From Pacificibacter marinus (lineage in GTDB: Bacteria > Pseudomonadota > Alphaproteobacteria > Rhodobacterales > Rhodobacteraceae), in contig NZ_FNZV01000013.1 in the NCBI RefSeq assembly GCF_900109555.1, positions 54,119-118,118 on the forward strand: a stretch of DNA of 64,000 nt, written 5' to 3'. Positions 45,048-54,139 of the stretch are shown piece after piece; position 1 is the stretch's first letter, and each line of letters begins with the position of its first letter. Under the pieces are notes generated by a model, which was not told where the DNA came from, made no database searches, and worked only from the letters and a program-made list of their open reading frames with translations. The position numbers were made by a program, and so were the translations under genes.

Positions 45048-46067
45048 ATGATCCAAACACCTTACCTTTTGTTCCTCGGTGATGCGCCAGATGCGCTTGC
45101 CGCTAAAGTTGCCCAAGGCATCAAAGACTGGCGTCCTGAGTTTGCCATCGGTCAATTGCGCATGGAAAACTGTAAAGCCGACATGGGGCTGACGGATATG
45201 ACCTTGGTTGAAGCCAAGGCCGCGGGCGCAAAAACGCTTGTCATTGGTGTGGCCAACCGTGGTGGTGTGATTTCGCCTGCGTGGAAAAAAATTCTGATCG
45301 CTGCGCTGGAAGAGGGCTTTGATCTGGCTTCTGGTTTGCATAATTTGTTGCGCGACGAAGATGATCTTGTTGCCGTTGCAAAAGCTTGCGGACGTGAGTT
45401 GCATGACGTGCGCGTTCCATCTGTAGAGTACCCAATCGCAACGGGCGTAAAGCGCACGGGCAAACGTTGTTTGGCTGTTGGAACAGATTGTTCTGTTGGC
45501 AAAATGTACACAGCTTTGGCGATGGATGCGTCCATGCGCGAGCGCGGCCTGAAATCGACATTCCGTGCAACAGGTCAAACAGGTATTTTGATCACGGGCA
45601 ATGGCGTGCCTTTGGATGCTGTTGTGGCTGATTTCATGGCTGGCGCTGTGGAATACATTTCACCTGACAATGATGCGGACCACTGGGATTTGATCGAGGG
45701 CCAAGGCAGCTTGTTCCACGTGTCTTATTCTGGCGTGACCATGGCGCTTGTTCATGGTGGTCAGCCTGATGCGTTGATCTTGTGCCACGAACCAACACGG
45801 GAACACATGCGCGGTCTTCCGGGGTATTCTTTGCCATCGTTGCAAGCCTTGCGCGATACGGCGCTGCCATTGGCGCGTGTGGCCAATCCTGCCTGTGTCG
45901 TTGTTGGCATCTCGGTCAACACGCAGCACTTGTCCGAAGCTGAAGCTTTGACATATCTTGCAAGTGTTGAGGCTGAAATGGGTCTGCCTGCTGTCGATCC
46001 TTTCCGCCAAGGCGCAGGACGTTTGGTTGACGCTTTGGTCAAATTGGACGAAACCGTCAGCGCCTGA
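45048..46067 (+). CDS. dgcN: DUF1611 protein, predicted D-glutamate N-acetyltransferase (DgcN)
   Basis: A 339-residue DUF1611 protein with a P-loop GTDCSVGKM near 146-154 and conserved RATGQTGILITGNGVPLDAV near 169-188. Members paired with a DgcA-type enolase-superfamily racemase have been described in marine bacteria as N-acetylating D-glutamate. Here exactly such a partner follows 35 bases downstream, then a D-amino-acid transaminase. The acetyl-transfer role is by family and context. Other DUF1611 proteins are annotated only as ATP-binding, so this remains a strong but untested prediction. Confidence 0.85.
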   Translation: MIQTPYLLFLGDAPDALAAKVAQGIKDWRPEFAIGQLRMENCKADMGLTDMTLVEAKAAGAKTLVIGVANRGGVISPAWKKILIAALEEGFDLASGLHNLLRDEDDLVAVAKACGRELHDVRVPSVEYPIATGVKRTGKRCLAVGTDCSVGKMYTALAMDASMRERGLKSTFRATGQTGILITGNGVPLDAVVADFMAGAVEYISPDNDADHWDLIEGQGSLFHVSYSGVTMALVHGGQPDALILCHEPTREHMRGLPGYSLPSLQALRDTALPLARVANPACVVVGISVNTQHLSEAEALTYLASVEAEMGLPAVDPFRQGAGRLVDALVKLDETVSA

Positions 46068-46102
46068 ACGCTAAAAATAAGACCCTAATCCAAGGATATA
46101 CC

Positions 46103-47068
46103 ATGACTTTGACTGTGACTGCCGAGGCGTTTCGCCTTGCCGAAGCTTTTGTGATTTCACGCGGATCACGCACCGAGGCTAAGGTCATCACAGTCAAAGC
46201 GTCGGATGGGGCGCACTTGGGTTGGGGCGAATGTGTGCCATATGCGCGTTACGGGGAAAGTTTGGAAAGTGTCGCGGCACAAATTCAGGCTTTACCAGCA
46301 GATATTACACGCACCGCATTACAAGAGGCACTTGAACCAGGTGCAGCGCGTAATGCCGTCGATTGCGCCTTGTGGGATTTGGAAGCAAAACAAGCGGGCA
46401 AACGCGTTTGGCAATTGCTAGATCTGCCTGCGCCAACCCCCTGCATCACGGCTTACACCCTGTCTTTAGGCACGCCGGAGTCTATGCAGGCGGCTGCTGC
46501 TAAAAATGCATTCCGACCATTGTTGAAAATCAAACTTGGCACCCCCGATGATATGGCACGACTTGAGGCCGTACGCCGTGGTGCGCCAAAATCACGTATC
46601 ATCGTGGATGCGAATGAAGGATGGAGCGCTGAGGTCTATGCAGATCTTGCGCCACATCTGGTGCGGATGGGGGTTGATCTGGTGGAACAACCGATGCCCG
46701 CAGGACAAGATGATATGTTGGCAGAAATGGAACGTCCCCTTCCTGTTTGTGCCGACGAATCCTGTCATGACCGCGCCAGCCTCGCTGGTCTCAAGGGCAA
46801 ATACGATATGATCAATATCAAGCTCGACAAGACTGGCGGCCTGACTGAAGCCCTCGCTTTGCGTCTGCAAGCGCAAGCCGAGGGCTTTGGTATTATGGTG
46901 GGCTGTATGGTGGGCACTTCGCTTGCTATGGCACCTGCGGTGCTGTTGGCGCAGGGCGCGCGCGTAACAGACCTTGACGGGCCGCTGCTTCTGGCCGAAG
47001 ACCGTGTCAACGCATTGCAATATGACGCCAAAGGGGTGCATCCGCCCGTTACGGCGCTTTGGGGATAA
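46103..47068 (+). CDS. dgcA: Enolase-superfamily epimerase, predicted N-acetyl-D-glutamate racemase (DgcA)
   Basis: A 321-residue muconate-lactonizing/dipeptide-epimerase-type enzyme. The catalytic lysines are K142/K144 (LLKIKLG) and K240/K243 (NIKLDKTGG), metal ligands D169 (VDANEGW), E195 (VEQP) and D218/E219 (ADES). The superfamily racemises acidic or dipeptide amino acids through two opposing lysines, both present. By position after dgcN it is predicted to convert N-acetyl-D-glutamate to the L form; an L-Ala-D/L-Glu epimerase role is the alternative. GGATA before ATG 46103. Confidence 0.87.
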   Translation: MTLTVTAEAFRLAEAFVISRGSRTEAKVITVKASDGAHLGWGECVPYARYGESLESVAAQIQALPADITRTALQEALEPGAARNAVDCALWDLEAKQAGKRVWQLLDLPAPTPCITAYTLSLGTPESMQAAAAKNAFRPLLKIKLGTPDDMARLEAVRRGAPKSRIIVDANEGWSAEVYADLAPHLVRMGVDLVEQPMPAGQDDMLAEMERPLPVCADESCHDRASLAGLKGKYDMINIKLDKTGGLTEALALRLQAQAEGFGIMVGCMVGTSLAMAPAVLLAQGARVTDLDGPLLLAEDRVNALQYDAKGVHPPVTALWG

Positions 47069-47090
47069 TCCCGCTACCAAGGAGACCAGC

Positions 47091-47951
47091 ATGAGCCAGA
47101 TCGTTTACGTTAACGGAGACTTTGTTCCCGCAGCTGAGGCCAAAGTTTCAGTTTTTGATCGTGGATTTTTGATGGCTGATGCCGTGTATGAGGTGACATC
47201 GGTCATCGGCGGCAAGATCATCGATTTTGACGGTCACGCGACACGTTTACAGCGCTCTATGTCTGAGCTTGAAATGGTGTCCCCTGTGACCATGGACGAG
47301 CTTTTGCAAATCCACCGCGATATCATCGAAAAAAACAATCTTGTTGAAGGTGGTATTTATCTGCAAATCACCCGAGGTGCGCCAGATGTGCGCGATTTTG
47401 CATGGCCTGATCCTGAAGAGGTGCCTTGCGGTATCGTGCTTTTCACCTTTGATAAACCGCTTGTCGACAGCAAGGTGATGGACGAAGGTATTAAAGTCAT
47501 ATCAATCGCTGATGAACGTTGGGGGCGCCGCGATATCAAAACCACGCAGCTTTTGTATCCGTCTTTCGCCAAAATGCAGGCCAAGAAAAAAGGCTGCCAA
47601 GATGCTTGGCTTGTGGAAGATGGTTTCGTGACCGAAGGTACCGCGAACAACGCCTACATTGTGAAAAACGGTACGATTATCACGCGTCAGCTTGGCAATG
47701 ACATCTTGCATGGTATCACCCGTGCCGCGATTTTGCGTTTTGCCCTTGAGGCCCAGATGAAGGTCGAAGAGCGGCCTTTCACAATTGCAGAAGCTCAAGA
47801 GGCCGATGAAGCCTTTGTGACCTCGGCCACAGGGTTTGCCCAGCCTGTGATTGAAATTGATGGCGCGCAAATTGGCACGGGTATTCCTGGCGATATCTCA
47901 AAACGTTTGCGTGAGATTTATACAGAAGAGATGATCAAAGCTGCGATCTAA
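47091..47951 (+). CDS. dat: D-amino-acid transaminase
   Basis: A 286-residue fold-type IV PLP aminotransferase. The PLP lysine is K150 in RRDIKTTQLL; VTEGTANNAYIV near 184 carries the conserved Glu. The opening SQIVYVNGDFVPAAEAKVSV and LQITRGAPDVRDF near 91-103 fit D-amino-acid rather than branched-chain aminotransferases. It would move the amino group of D-amino acids to 2-oxoglutarate, yielding D-glutamate, the substrate of the two genes before it. GGAGA precedes ATG 47091; a longer in-frame ORF overlaps dgcA and is rejected. A terminator follows. Confidence 0.92.
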   Translation: MSQIVYVNGDFVPAAEAKVSVFDRGFLMADAVYEVTSVIGGKIIDFDGHATRLQRSMSELEMVSPVTMDELLQIHRDIIEKNNLVEGGIYLQITRGAPDVRDFAWPDPEEVPCGIVLFTFDKPLVDSKVMDEGIKVISIADERWGRRDIKTTQLLYPSFAKMQAKKKGCQDAWLVEDGFVTEGTANNAYIVKNGTIITRQLGNDILHGITRAAILRFALEAQMKVEERPFTIAEAQEADEAFVTSATGFAQPVIEIDGAQIGTGIPGDISKRLREIYTEEMIKAAI

Positions 47952-47976
47952 GCGCGCTTTATAATCCAGAAAAAGC

Positions 47977-48007
47977 AAAAAGGCCTGCAGGATATGCGGG
48001 CCTTTTT
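47977..48007 (+). terminator. Rho-independent terminator after the D-amino-acid operon
   Basis: A 9-bp stem AAAAAGGCC/GGCCTTTTT (47977-47985 with 47999-48007) plus inner pairs, followed by T-rich DNA, 26 bases after the dat stop. It may also serve the convergent RTX gene. Confidence 0.88.
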
Positions 48008-48040
48008 GTTGTTTACGTGTCACGTGGGTCTCATAAAAGA

Positions 48041-49075
48041 CTACGTAAATTCAGCAGTGTAGAGCGTGATGTTCGCCCCTGTGACTTGGCCGCTATTCAC
48101 ATTGGCAAGAAACGCCAGATCAACGCCATCATAGCTAAGCATAACACCACCGTTTTCGTCGGTATATTCAAGCGCGGGATCTGCGACCAAAGCGCCGCCT
48201 GTCCAGATCAGTTCAAGACTGTCTTCTTCAGGGGCAAAGTCTGTGACTGTTACAACATCGTCGTCTTCTGATTCAAAGCGTAAGATGACGATATCGTCCG
48301 CATTCGCGCCGCCAGATACGGTGTCGCCATCGTCCACCAAGATACTGTCCGCACCATAACCACCATAAACCGTGTCAGCAGTGCCTGTATCACCGATATC
48401 GAGAGTTATGATTCTATCAGCACCCTCATCACCATGCACAGTGTTGGACCCCAACGTGTCGATGATTATGTCATTGCCTGCGCCGCCACGGATGAAATCA
48501 TCGCCTTCTTGGCGATACAGCGCGCCGGCTGCATTGGAAAGATCCGCGAGAGTTTCGGCTTCTTCAAGGATGGCCTCTAGTGTATCAAGCCCTGCGGTCC
48601 CGTCGTTGCCGTCGCCTAGCCCTGCGGTCCCGTAGGTGTCGTTGCCGTCGCCTAGGAACACCCTGTCATCGCCATAACCGCCTTCGGCTTGGTCATCACC
48701 GGCACCAGCATAGATCGTGTCATCCCCGCCGTTGCCCAGCAAAGTGTCATAGCCGTCACCGCCATTGAGTGTGTCATCTTGAAATCCGCCATCCAATACA
48801 TCATCACCAAGACCGCCAATGAGTGTATCTTTTCCAGTACCGCCATCCAATTGGTCGTTGCCGTCTGCGCCATTAATAATGTCATTACCCGCAGCGCCAG
48901 AAATGATATTGTCTGCATCGTCGCCTAGAAGATTGTCAGCGCCTTCGGTTCCTGTGTAGGCTTCGGTCCCTGAGACATTTTGTTGTTCGACTTCGTCATC
49001 GTCGTCATTCCCCCAGAAGTCAAAAACATATGAAAGCCCCAATAGGGCAGGGAGTGCTGTAAGCAAAAGCAGCAT
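48041..49075 (-). CDS. RTX-type calcium-binding repeat protein with N-terminal hydrophobic anchor
   Basis: A 344-residue acidic protein. Residues 1-22 form one hydrophobic segment (LLLLTALPALLGLSYVF), followed by an acidic linker, then about 10-12 hemolysin-type nonapeptide repeats of the form GGxGxDxLx (about 40-160 and again 200-265) that bind calcium and form a parallel beta-roll. The C-terminal 80 residues (VVTVTDFAPEEDSLELIW) resemble the end of other Roseobacter RTX proteins. The start ATG 49075 has GAAAGG upstream. A tandem DNA duplication lies inside the repeats. Export route (type I or Sec) is not clear, and no transporter gene lies near. Confidence 0.85.
   Translation of the reverse strand: MLLLLTALPALLGLSYVFDFWGNDDDDEVEQQNVSGTEAYTGTEGADNLLGDDADNIISGAAGNDIINGADGNDQLDGGTGKDTLIGGLGDDVLDGGFQDDTLNGGDGYDTLLGNGGDDTIYAGAGDDQAEGGYGDDRVFLGDGNDTYGTAGLGDGNDGTAGLDTLEAILEEAETLADLSNAAGALYRQEGDDFIRGGAGNDIIIDTLGSNTVHGDEGADRIITLDIGDTGTADTVYGGYGADSILVDDGDTVSGGANADDIVILRFESEDDDVVTVTDFAPEEDSLELIWTGGALVADPALEYTDENGGVMLSYDGVDLAFLANVNSGQVTGANITLYTAEFT
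48588..48653. repeat. Imperfect tandem duplication within the RTX gene
   Basis: Two adjacent copies of a 30-base unit, the second with six extra bases (48588-48617 and 48618-48653). In protein it gives GDGNDTYGTAGL then GDGNDGTAGL. It keeps the reading frame and looks like a recent slippage or unequal-exchange event in a repeat protein. Confidence 0.85.
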
Positions 49076-49288
49076 GATGTGGCCTTTCAAAATAACTTTA
49101 AGGAATTATTAACGACTCTACATAAGGATGTCTCGAAATATAGTCTTTGGGATATGAAATTTATCACTTTAGTACACAGCTTTTAACTACAATTTATAGC
49201 CTTGCCCTGCATTGTTTCCGAGTAAGTGTGCCCCTTTAAGAATTAGGCCCCAAAGTGGATCAAAGCAAATGCTGATTCTGCCCCCAGT

Positions 49289-49609
49289 TTATGGTGTTTT
49301 GAGTGGGCCTACATTTGCCTCAAACGCCTGTTTGAACGCATCTTGAGTCTCAGGCGATGCCTCTGTTTGGTTTTGTGCTTTCCATTCGGAAAACGGCATT
49401 CCGTAGTAGATTTCACGTGCTTCGTCTTTGGTCATCTCAATGTTGCGCGCATTGGCGGCTTCTTGGTACCAACGTGACAAACAGTTGCGGCAAAATCCGG
49501 CGAGGTTCATCATGTCGATGTTTTGTACATCCGCGCGCTTGTTCATTAAATGATCTCGTAGGGTGCGAAAGGCGGCAGCTTCTATTTCGATACGAGTTTG
49601 GTCGTCCAT
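49289..49609 (-). CDS. DUF1244 family protein
   Basis: A 106-residue conserved protein with the family core AFRTLRDHLMNKRADVQNID, then GFCRNCLSRWYQ with a CxxC pair near 40 and KDEAREIYYGMPFSEWKAQ. Function unknown. ATG 49609 is preceded by GGAGACG; the ORF could start four residues earlier. It follows the N-formylglutamate amidohydrolase homologue by 12 bases and is probably co-transcribed. Confidence 0.92.
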   Translation of the reverse strand: MDDQTRIEIEAAAFRTLRDHLMNKRADVQNIDMMNLAGFCRNCLSRWYQEAANARNIEMTKDEAREIYYGMPFSEWKAQNQTEASPETQDAFKQAFEANVGPLKTP

Positions 49610-49621
49610 TGTCGTCTCCAA

Positions 49622-50395
49622 TCAAAGAGCGTTGTCTGTTAGCGTTTGGGCCAGAATGGGCGCAAGTAAAGCGGCCCAGCGGCGTTGGGTTTCAGGTGTC
49701 TCAATCAAATCCGAGCGCAGTTCGATTAATACGTTTAAGCGCCCATGTTTGATCGCGTGGGTTTCAATCGCATCGCCTGGGAATTGCCCGATGTAAGGTT
49801 CATTGTCCCCGATACATAGCTTTTCACCGAGATTTTCAGCTTCACGTTGCAATGCTGGGGCTGTTTGCAATGCGTTGATAAGCGGAGCAGTTACTCGTTT
49901 GTCTGCTGCTGATAGAATGCCGATTTGCCATGGGCGGCGCGGACGACTTTTCAACTGTGGGGTGAAACTGTGCACGGCACAGATGACAGTGTCATGGCGC
50001 GCAGAGGCATGTGCTGCGCAGGCGGCATGATACGGGTGGTAATAGGTTTCAAGGCGGCGCGCTATTTCGGTGTCATCCACATGTCGATTGGCGGGCACAA
50101 TGGTCCCGTCATACAATTTTCGGACCAAAGTTGGGTCTTGTGGTCCGCGATTGGGATCTATGACAAGACGTGAAAAATTGGCGCAAATGGCAGGGCTGTC
50201 CAAAAGATGCGCCAATTCGACAGTGACGCCTTTGGCTCCGATATCATAGGCAATGTGGCGCGACATGTCTGCGGGGGGCAGACCAAGATTTCGGTCAAAC
50301 TCTTGGGGGATTAGGTTTGTGGCGTGATCGCAGGTGACGACCCAACGCCCTGTACGCGCCGTGCCGATCTGTTCAAAGGGTGAAAAAACGTTCAT
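49622..50395 (-). CDS. N-formylglutamate amidohydrolase family protein
   Basis: A 257-residue protein of the HutG/N-formylglutamate amidohydrolase superfamily. It has VVTCDHATNLIP near 19-30, DIGAKGVTVELAHLL near 51-65, NFSRLVIDPNRGPQDPTLV near 73-91, HSFTP near 143 and NVLIELRSDLI near 224. No hut genes surround it, so histidine degradation is not implied; related members hydrolyse N-acyl amino acids. Divergent from pyruvate kinase. Confidence 0.88.
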   Translation of the reverse strand: MNVFSPFEQIGTARTGRWVVTCDHATNLIPQEFDRNLGLPPADMSRHIAYDIGAKGVTVELAHLLDSPAICANFSRLVIDPNRGPQDPTLVRKLYDGTIVPANRHVDDTEIARRLETYYHPYHAACAAHASARHDTVICAVHSFTPQLKSRPRRPWQIGILSAADKRVTAPLINALQTAPALQREAENLGEKLCIGDNEPYIGQFPGDAIETHAIKHGRLNVLIELRSDLIETPETQRRWAALLAPILAQTLTDNAL

Positions 50396-50530
50396 TTTAC
50401 CGTCATCTTATGCTGTCATGTACCAATAAGACCTTTGAACGCAAAGGGCCAGTTGTGCCTCAGTCCGCTTTGCGGCATATATGAAGTTGGCCCACCGCGA
50501 ATTGAAATAATAAAAGGATGTAAGGCAACT

Positions 50531-51976
50531 ATGAGACGCCTTCGCAATGTAAAGATCGTGGCCACTTTGGGCCCAGCTTCGAATGACTATGACATGATCC
50601 GCGCGCTTACAGAAGCGGGCGCGAACGTGTTTCGCTTGAATATGAGCCATGGGGAACATGGTGAAATTCGCGAACGTCACGCAATGATCCGTAAAGTTGA
50701 AACAGATTTGGGTCGCCCGATTGCGATCCTGGCTGACCTTCAGGGACCAAAGCTGCGTGTCGGTAAATTTGCCGAGGATTCATATGATCTTGAGGTCGGT
50801 GCAAAATTCCGCCTTGATCTGGATGCCGCACTTGGCGACATGAATCGTGTGCAACTGCCACACCCAGAAATTTTTGCCGCTCTTGAAGTTGGCTCAAATC
50901 TTTTGGTCAACGATGGTAAGATTCGCCTGCAAGTTGAAGATTGCGGTAAAGATTATGCCAACTGTGTTGTGACTGTTGGTGGCGCGATTTCAAACCGTAA
51001 AGGCGTGAACGTGCCAGACGTTGTGTTGCCCTTGGCGGCCCTGTCAGAAAAAGACCTTAAAGATCTTGAATTTGTTTGCGAGCTGGGTGTTGATTGGCTG
51101 GCACTGTCCTTTGTGCAGCGCCCCGAAGACGTGATCCAAGCCAGAGAATTGGCGAAAGGTCGTGCTTTCATTTTGTCCAAAATCGAAAAGCCATCTGCCG
51201 TCACTGACTTTGACGCGATCTTGGCTGTGTCCGATGGCATCATGGTAGCGCGTGGCGACTTGGGTGTTGAATTGCCTGTGCACGCTGTGCCGCCCATTCA
51301 AAAACGTCTGATCCGCAAATGTCGCGCGGCTGCTAAGCCTGTGATCGTTGCAACTCAGATGCTTGAATCGATGATCGAAAGCCCAATGCCAACACGCGCC
51401 GAAGTGTCTGATGTCGCAACCGCGATTTATGAAGGCGCTGATGCGATCATGTTGTCTGCGGAATCCGCGGCCGGTGATTTCCCTATTGAAGCCGTGACCA
51501 CAATGAACAACGTCGCGATGGAGGTCGAAAACGATCCCGTCTACCTTGATGTTATGGATGCGTCGCGTGCGGGTAAAAAGCAAACGATTGCGGATGCTAT
51601 CGTATCTGCGGCGCGTGAAATTGCTGAGACAACTGACATTAAGGCCATCGTTTGTTACTCTGAAAGTGGCACGACTGCCGCTTTGACAGCGCGCGAACGT
51701 CCGCATGTACCGATTATTGCGATGACCTCGCGTGACCGGACTGCGCGCAAGCTTTGCCTGTACTGGGGCATGCACTGCATGGTTACTGGCGAAGTCGATC
51801 GCTTTAAAATGGCAGTGGTCAATGCTGCACGCGCAGCACGGACATTCGGGTTTGCGACAGAGACCGATAATATCGTTGTGACAGCTGGTGTTCCGTTTAA
51901 TCAACCTGGGTCTACGAATATCTTGCGCGTCGCACCTTGTGATGAACGCTTGATTTTTAACACAGATCCTGAATGA
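50531..51976 (+). CDS. pyk: Pyruvate kinase
   Basis: Makes pyruvate and ATP from phosphoenolpyruvate and ADP. The 481-residue protein has FRLNMSHGEHGEI near 38-50, ILADLQGPKLRVG near 69-81, the substrate lysine in ILSKIEKPSAV near 216, and VARGDLGVELP near 238-248 with the metal ligands. ATG 50531 (MRRLRNVKIVATLGP) has AAGG upstream; the longer ORF start is in another gene's promoter. A long minus-strand frame opposite is a shadow. An unknown two-helix protein follows 31 bases later. Confidence 0.97.
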   Translation: MRRLRNVKIVATLGPASNDYDMIRALTEAGANVFRLNMSHGEHGEIRERHAMIRKVETDLGRPIAILADLQGPKLRVGKFAEDSYDLEVGAKFRLDLDAALGDMNRVQLPHPEIFAALEVGSNLLVNDGKIRLQVEDCGKDYANCVVTVGGAISNRKGVNVPDVVLPLAALSEKDLKDLEFVCELGVDWLALSFVQRPEDVIQARELAKGRAFILSKIEKPSAVTDFDAILAVSDGIMVARGDLGVELPVHAVPPIQKRLIRKCRAAAKPVIVATQMLESMIESPMPTRAEVSDVATAIYEGADAIMLSAESAAGDFPIEAVTTMNNVAMEVENDPVYLDVMDASRAGKKQTIADAIVSAAREIAETTDIKAIVCYSESGTTAALTARERPHVPIIAMTSRDRTARKLCLYWGMHCMVTGEVDRFKMAVVNAARAARTFGFATETDNIVVTAGVPFNQPGSTNILRVAPCDERLIFNTDPE

Positions 51977-52007
51977 TAGGCGTATTCTTGATATAAGGTG
52001 ACGCGGG

Positions 52008-52229
52008 ATGGATACAGATCTTTTTCTGGTGATCGGGGTGGCATTGCTTGTCTTGGCTCTGCCAACCATGATCGGGGCTTTCTCTGAAAGCCGTCCACCC
52101 CGCGTTGCGGCTGTTCTTGTTGTTATCGGCGGGGGCATGATAGTTTGGGCCGTCACTCAGAAAACGGGTGGCTATGCTTGGGACGATATTCCGCAAGCTT
52201 TGGTCCGCGTGATTGGGCGTTATTTCTAA
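52008..52229 (+). CDS. Small two-helix membrane protein of unknown function
   Basis: A 73-residue protein with membrane helices at about 5-25 and 32-52 and a short C-terminal tail. I know of no domain. ATG 52008 is preceded by GCGGG, weakly. It lies 31 bases after pyruvate kinase in the same direction and before the rpmI leader. Coding by conserved hydrophobic pattern and position; a real gene is likely. Confidence 0.75.
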   Translation: MDTDLFLVIGVALLVLALPTMIGAFSESRPPRVAAVLVVIGGGMIVWAVTQKTGGYAWDDIPQALVRVIGRYF

Positions 52230-52367
52230 AGCACCCGATTTTCGACCTTTACCTCTTGCCAACCCCCAACCTCTACGTTAATTGCACGACCTCATGGTGC
52301 GCGTCCGGCGATCTGGCATGCCGAGTCGCGCGTATAACCATCCGAACACTCGAAAAAGGAGATGGAA

Positions 52368-52568
52368 ATGCCTAAGATGAAGACAAAGTCTGGCGCGAAG
52401 AAGCGCTTTAAAATGTCCGCGACTGGTAAAGTCATGGCAGGTCAAGCTGGCAAACGCCACGGCATGATCAAACGTTCAAACAAATTTCTACGTAACGCAC
52501 GTGGCACGACGACGCTTTCCGCACCTGATGCGAAAATCGTTAAGTCGTACATGCCGTACAACCGCTAA
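52368..52568 (+). CDS. rpmI: Ribosomal protein L35
   Basis: 66-residue large-subunit protein, [20 protein letters not shown] at the start and a basic, Gly-rich remainder ending [14 protein letters not shown] 52368 fits the AAAGGAGATGG site; an in-frame ATG two codons earlier lies within that site. It is followed by rplT after 15 bases. infC, the usual upstream neighbour in other bacteria, is absent. Confidence 0.97.
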   Translation: MPKMKTKSGAKKRFKMSATGKVMAGQAGKRHGMIKRSNKFLRNARGTTTLSAPDAKIVKSYMPYNR

Positions 52569-52583
52569 TAGGAGGCTCAGAAT

Positions 52584-52946
52584 ATGTCCCGTGTTAAAGG
52601 TGGTACAGTCACTCACGCTCGTCACAAAAAAGTCATCAAAGCCGCAAAAGGTTACTACGGAGCGCGTTCGCGTCTTTTCCGTACAGCCACGCAGGCCGTT
52701 GACAAGGCGAACCAATACGCAACTCGCGACCGTAAAAACCGCAAGCGCAACTTCCGCGCTTTGTGGATCCAGCGTATCAACGCTGCGGTGCGCTCACACG
52801 ATGAATCTTTCACATACTCAAAGTTCATCAATGGTCTCGCATTGGCCGGTATCGAAGTAGACCGTAAAGTTCTCGCCGATCTTGCCGTGCACGAACCAGA
52901 AGCGTTTACAGCCATCGTCGAAAAGGCGAAGGCCGCGCTCGCGTAA
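52584..52946 (+). CDS. rplT: Ribosomal protein L20
   Basis: 120-residue large-subunit protein with the N-terminal [20 protein letters not shown] and [12 protein letters not shown] helices and the C-terminal globular domain ([13 protein letters not shown] [17 protein letters not shown]). L20 binds 23S rRNA early in assembly and in some bacteria represses its own operon. AGGAGG precedes ATG 52584. A terminator follows before pheS. Confidence 0.98.
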   Translation: MSRVKGGTVTHARHKKVIKAAKGYYGARSRLFRTATQAVDKANQYATRDRKNRKRNFRALWIQRINAAVRSHDESFTYSKFINGLALAGIEVDRKVLADLAVHEPEAFTAIVEKAKAALA

Positions 52947-52977
52947 ATCTTTTCCTTCGGGAATTGAGAACTCATTT

Positions 52978-53020
52978 AGAAGCCGCGGACCCTTATAGGG
53001 GCTCGCGGCTTCTTGTCTTT
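52978..53020 (+). terminator. Terminator after rplT
   Basis: A long stem (AGAAGCCGCG 52978-52987 with CGCGGCTTCT 53004-53013, with further inner CCC/GGG pairs) followed by a T-rich stretch TGTCTTTT. Confidence 0.85.
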
Positions 53021-53068
53021 TAGGCCCGCCATGTTACCAAGCGGGGACAAAACTTTTAAGGTGCCGAC

Positions 53069-54139
53069 ATGGATGATCTGAAAAACAAATACCTCACCGC
53101 GATCAATGAAGCTGGTGACGAGGCGACACTCGAAGACATCCGTCTGCAAGCTGTGGGCAAAAAGGGCGAAGTGTCCCTGAAAATGCGCGAGCTGGGCAAA
53201 ATGACGCCTGATGAGCGCCAAGTGGCTGGCCCGAAATTGAATGCGTTGAAAGACGAGATTAATTCCGCGATTGCCGCCAAAAAGGTTGCCTTGGAAGATG
53301 TTGCTTTAAACAAGCGTTTGTCCGAAGAATGGCTTGATGTGACATTGCCCGCGCGCCCACAGCGCCAAGGGTCTATTCATCCTATTTCGCGCGTGTCCGA
53401 GGAAATCTACGCGATTTTCGCCGACCTTGGATTTGCCGTGGCCGAGGGCCCGCAGGTCGAAGACGATTGGCACAATTTCGATGCGCTCAACATTCCGCCG
53501 CATCACCCCGCGCGCCAAGAGCACGACACATTCTATATGCACCGCGACGAGGGCGACAATCGTCCACCGCATGTTTTGCGCACGCACACGTCGCCGGTTC
53601 AAATCCGTACATTGCTCGACCAAGGCGCGCCGATCCGTATCATCGCGCCGGGCCGAGTGTACCGCTGTGACTACGACCAAACACACACACCGATGTTCCA
53701 CCAAGTCGAAGGTCTGTGCATCGGCAAAGACGTTTCCATGGCGAACCTCAAGTGGGTGTTGGAAGAATTCTTTACCGCGTTCTTTGGCACCGAAGTCAAA
53801 ACCCGTTTCCGCGCCTCGCACTTTCCATTCACTGAACCGTCCGCCGAAGTGGACATTCAGTGCAAATGGGAAAACGGCACCGTCAAAGTGGGCGAGGGCG
53901 ATGATTGGCTCGAAGTTTTGGGTTCAGGTATGGTTCACCCGAATGTGTTGAAAGCGGGCGGCATCGACCCTGACGAATGGCAAGGATTTGCCTTTGGCAT
54001 GGGCATCGACCGTTTGGCGATGTTGAAATACGGCATCCCAGATTTGCGTGCCTTCTTTGATTCCGACCTGCGTTGGTTGAAGCACTACGGGTTTAACCCG
54101 CTCAGCGTGCCTACGCTGGCTGGGGGGATTAACGGGTGA
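53069..54139 (+). CDS. pheS: Phenylalanyl-tRNA synthetase alpha subunit
   Basis: Charges tRNA(Phe) as an alpha2-beta2 enzyme. The 356-residue protein has an N-terminal coiled coil (1-90) and the class II catalytic core: [15 protein letters not shown] near 170-184 (motif 2 area), [20 protein letters not shown] near 197-216 and the motif 3 segment [18 protein letters not shown] near 310-327. Third codon positions are richer in C than in most of the window, as in pheT. The stop overlaps the GTG of the next small gene. pheT lies about 1.1 kb further on. Confidence 0.98.
   Translation: MDDLKNKYLTAINEAGDEATLEDIRLQAVGKKGEVSLKMRELGKMTPDERQVAGPKLNALKDEINSAIAAKKVALEDVALNKRLSEEWLDVTLPARPQRQGSIHPISRVSEEIYAIFADLGFAVAEGPQVEDDWHNFDALNIPPHHPARQEHDTFYMHRDEGDNRPPHVLRTHTSPVQIRTLLDQGAPIRIIAPGRVYRCDYDQTHTPMFHQVEGLCIGKDVSMANLKWVLEEFFTAFFGTEVKTRFRASHFPFTEPSAEVDIQCKWENGTVKVGEGDDWLEVLGSGMVHPNVLKAGGIDPDEWQGFAFGMGIDRLAMLKYGIPDLRAFFDSDLRWLKHYGFNPLSVPTLAGGING

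Noticed and set aside
48588..48653. Considered as a CRISPR-like or mobile repeat
   Set aside because: Only two adjacent copies, in frame within an RTX coding sequence; it is a simple tandem duplication.
51044..52156. A 370-codon minus-strand open frame opposite pyruvate kinase
   Set aside because: The plus strand codes for a complete pyruvate kinase; the opposite frame is a His/Arg-rich shadow with no motif.
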